Positions 63,916 to 64,000 of a stretch of 64,000 bases of DNA are shown one piece after another (the stretch's first letter is position 1; the number at the start of each line of letters is the position of its first letter). The notes below the pieces were generated by a model. That model made no database searches and had not been told where the DNA came from. It saw only the letters and a program-made list of their open reading frames with translations. Source of the DNA: JAPOXR01 sp965116115. Its GTDB lineage: Bacteria; Pseudomonadota; Alphaproteobacteria; Rhodobacterales; Rhodobacteraceae. The translations under genes were made by a program, and so were the position numbers. The stretch lies in assembly GCA_965116115.1 (NCBI GenBank), contig OZ220486.1, positions 1,240,001-1,304,000 of the forward strand, read 5' to 3'.

Positions 63916-64000
63916 ATCCATCCCCGGACGACCGTTGGGCTGGTCGACATCGACGAAGAACTCCTCGTCGAAAATCCGCTGAAGGCCGCGCTGGCGATTG
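63916..64000 (-). pseudogene. ISNCY-type element fragment, running off the window
   Basis: CCCCGGACGACCGTTGGGCT and the minus-strand RQRGLQRIFDEEFFVDVDQP match 30225-30310 of the ISNCY element. The remainder lies beyond the window. Confidence 0.65.

Noticed and set aside
1..64000. tRNA, rRNA or CRISPR loci
   Set aside because: I looked for cloverleaf-like or T-loop (GTTCGA..C) contexts and for regular repeat-spacer patterns and saw none that hold up; a tRNAscan or Infernal run would be needed to be certain.

Overview
The window looks like part of a GC-rich alphaproteobacterial genome, most likely Rhodobacterales. The basis is two porins with a Rhodobacter-type signal peptide and beta-barrel sequence, an FCD-type GntR regulator beside a MalK/UgpC-type sugar ABC transporter, and many alphaproteobacterial insertion sequences. 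About two thirds of the window is mobile DNA: IS66 (two kinds), IS630, IS5 (several kinds), IS256, IS4, ISAs1, IS110, IS30, IS1595, an ISNCY-type element, one DDE element of unnamed family, and three MITE families. They are often nested and mostly decayed. Many host genes are cut by insertions, frameshifts or stops. This density of IS copies and fresh pseudogenes is typical of a lineage under relaxed selection, such as a host-associated bacterium; that is inference.

Layout. 0-16 kb: IS fragments, an intact IS66 with 8-bp target duplication, a VapBC pair, a siderophore-binding protein gene split by a 204-bp MITE, an NYN-domain gene, an IS4 element whose transposase carries a DruA-like (DUF4338) module, and a nest of fragments ending in an intact IS5 copy. 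16-26 kb: a ParDE pair, a second IS66-type element carrying a DNA adenine methyltransferase translationally coupled to its transposase, a scrap of iron ABC transporter ATPase, and a chain of IS630 copy and IS630-derived MITEs with another IS inserted at the junction. 26-29 kb: an unrecognised three-gene operon.

30.5-35.1 kb is the most interesting part. It holds a ubiquitin-like conjugation operon: a papain/C39-like peptidase (5' end removed by an ISNCY element), a 73-residue basic protein, a divergent XRE regulator, a ubiquitin-like protein, an E2-like protein with one frameshift, and a JAB deconjugase fused to an E1-like adenylyltransferase, followed by the stump of an ImmA/IrrE-type gene. 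35-46 kb: IS630/IS1595 nest, an hsdS remnant, an Rpn-family nuclease, a phosphoesterase stump, a second ParDE pair, an integrase stump, IS30 and a GIY-YIG protein. 46-53 kb: a D-2-hydroxyacid dehydrogenase and a large SIR2/DUF4020 defence gene split by IS256 with a perfect 8-bp target duplication, so that removing the IS restores the frame.

53-57 kb: two porin genes form a 1.6-kb-arm inverted repeat with near-identical ends and a divergent central cassette. 57-62 kb: a sugar-uptake locus (ABC ATPase with a nonsense codon 8, FCD/GntR regulator with a palindromic operator candidate, IS256-split alpha/beta hydrolase, solute-binding protein stump). 62-64 kb: an ISAs1 element that also carries part of a DruA-like module, then an ISNCY fragment running off the window.

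Taken together the accessory genes are mainly conflict genes (Ubl system, SIR2, restriction specificity, three toxin-antitoxin pairs, Rpn nuclease, NYN nuclease, methyltransferase), several of them broken. I saw no CRISPR array, tRNA or rRNA gene.
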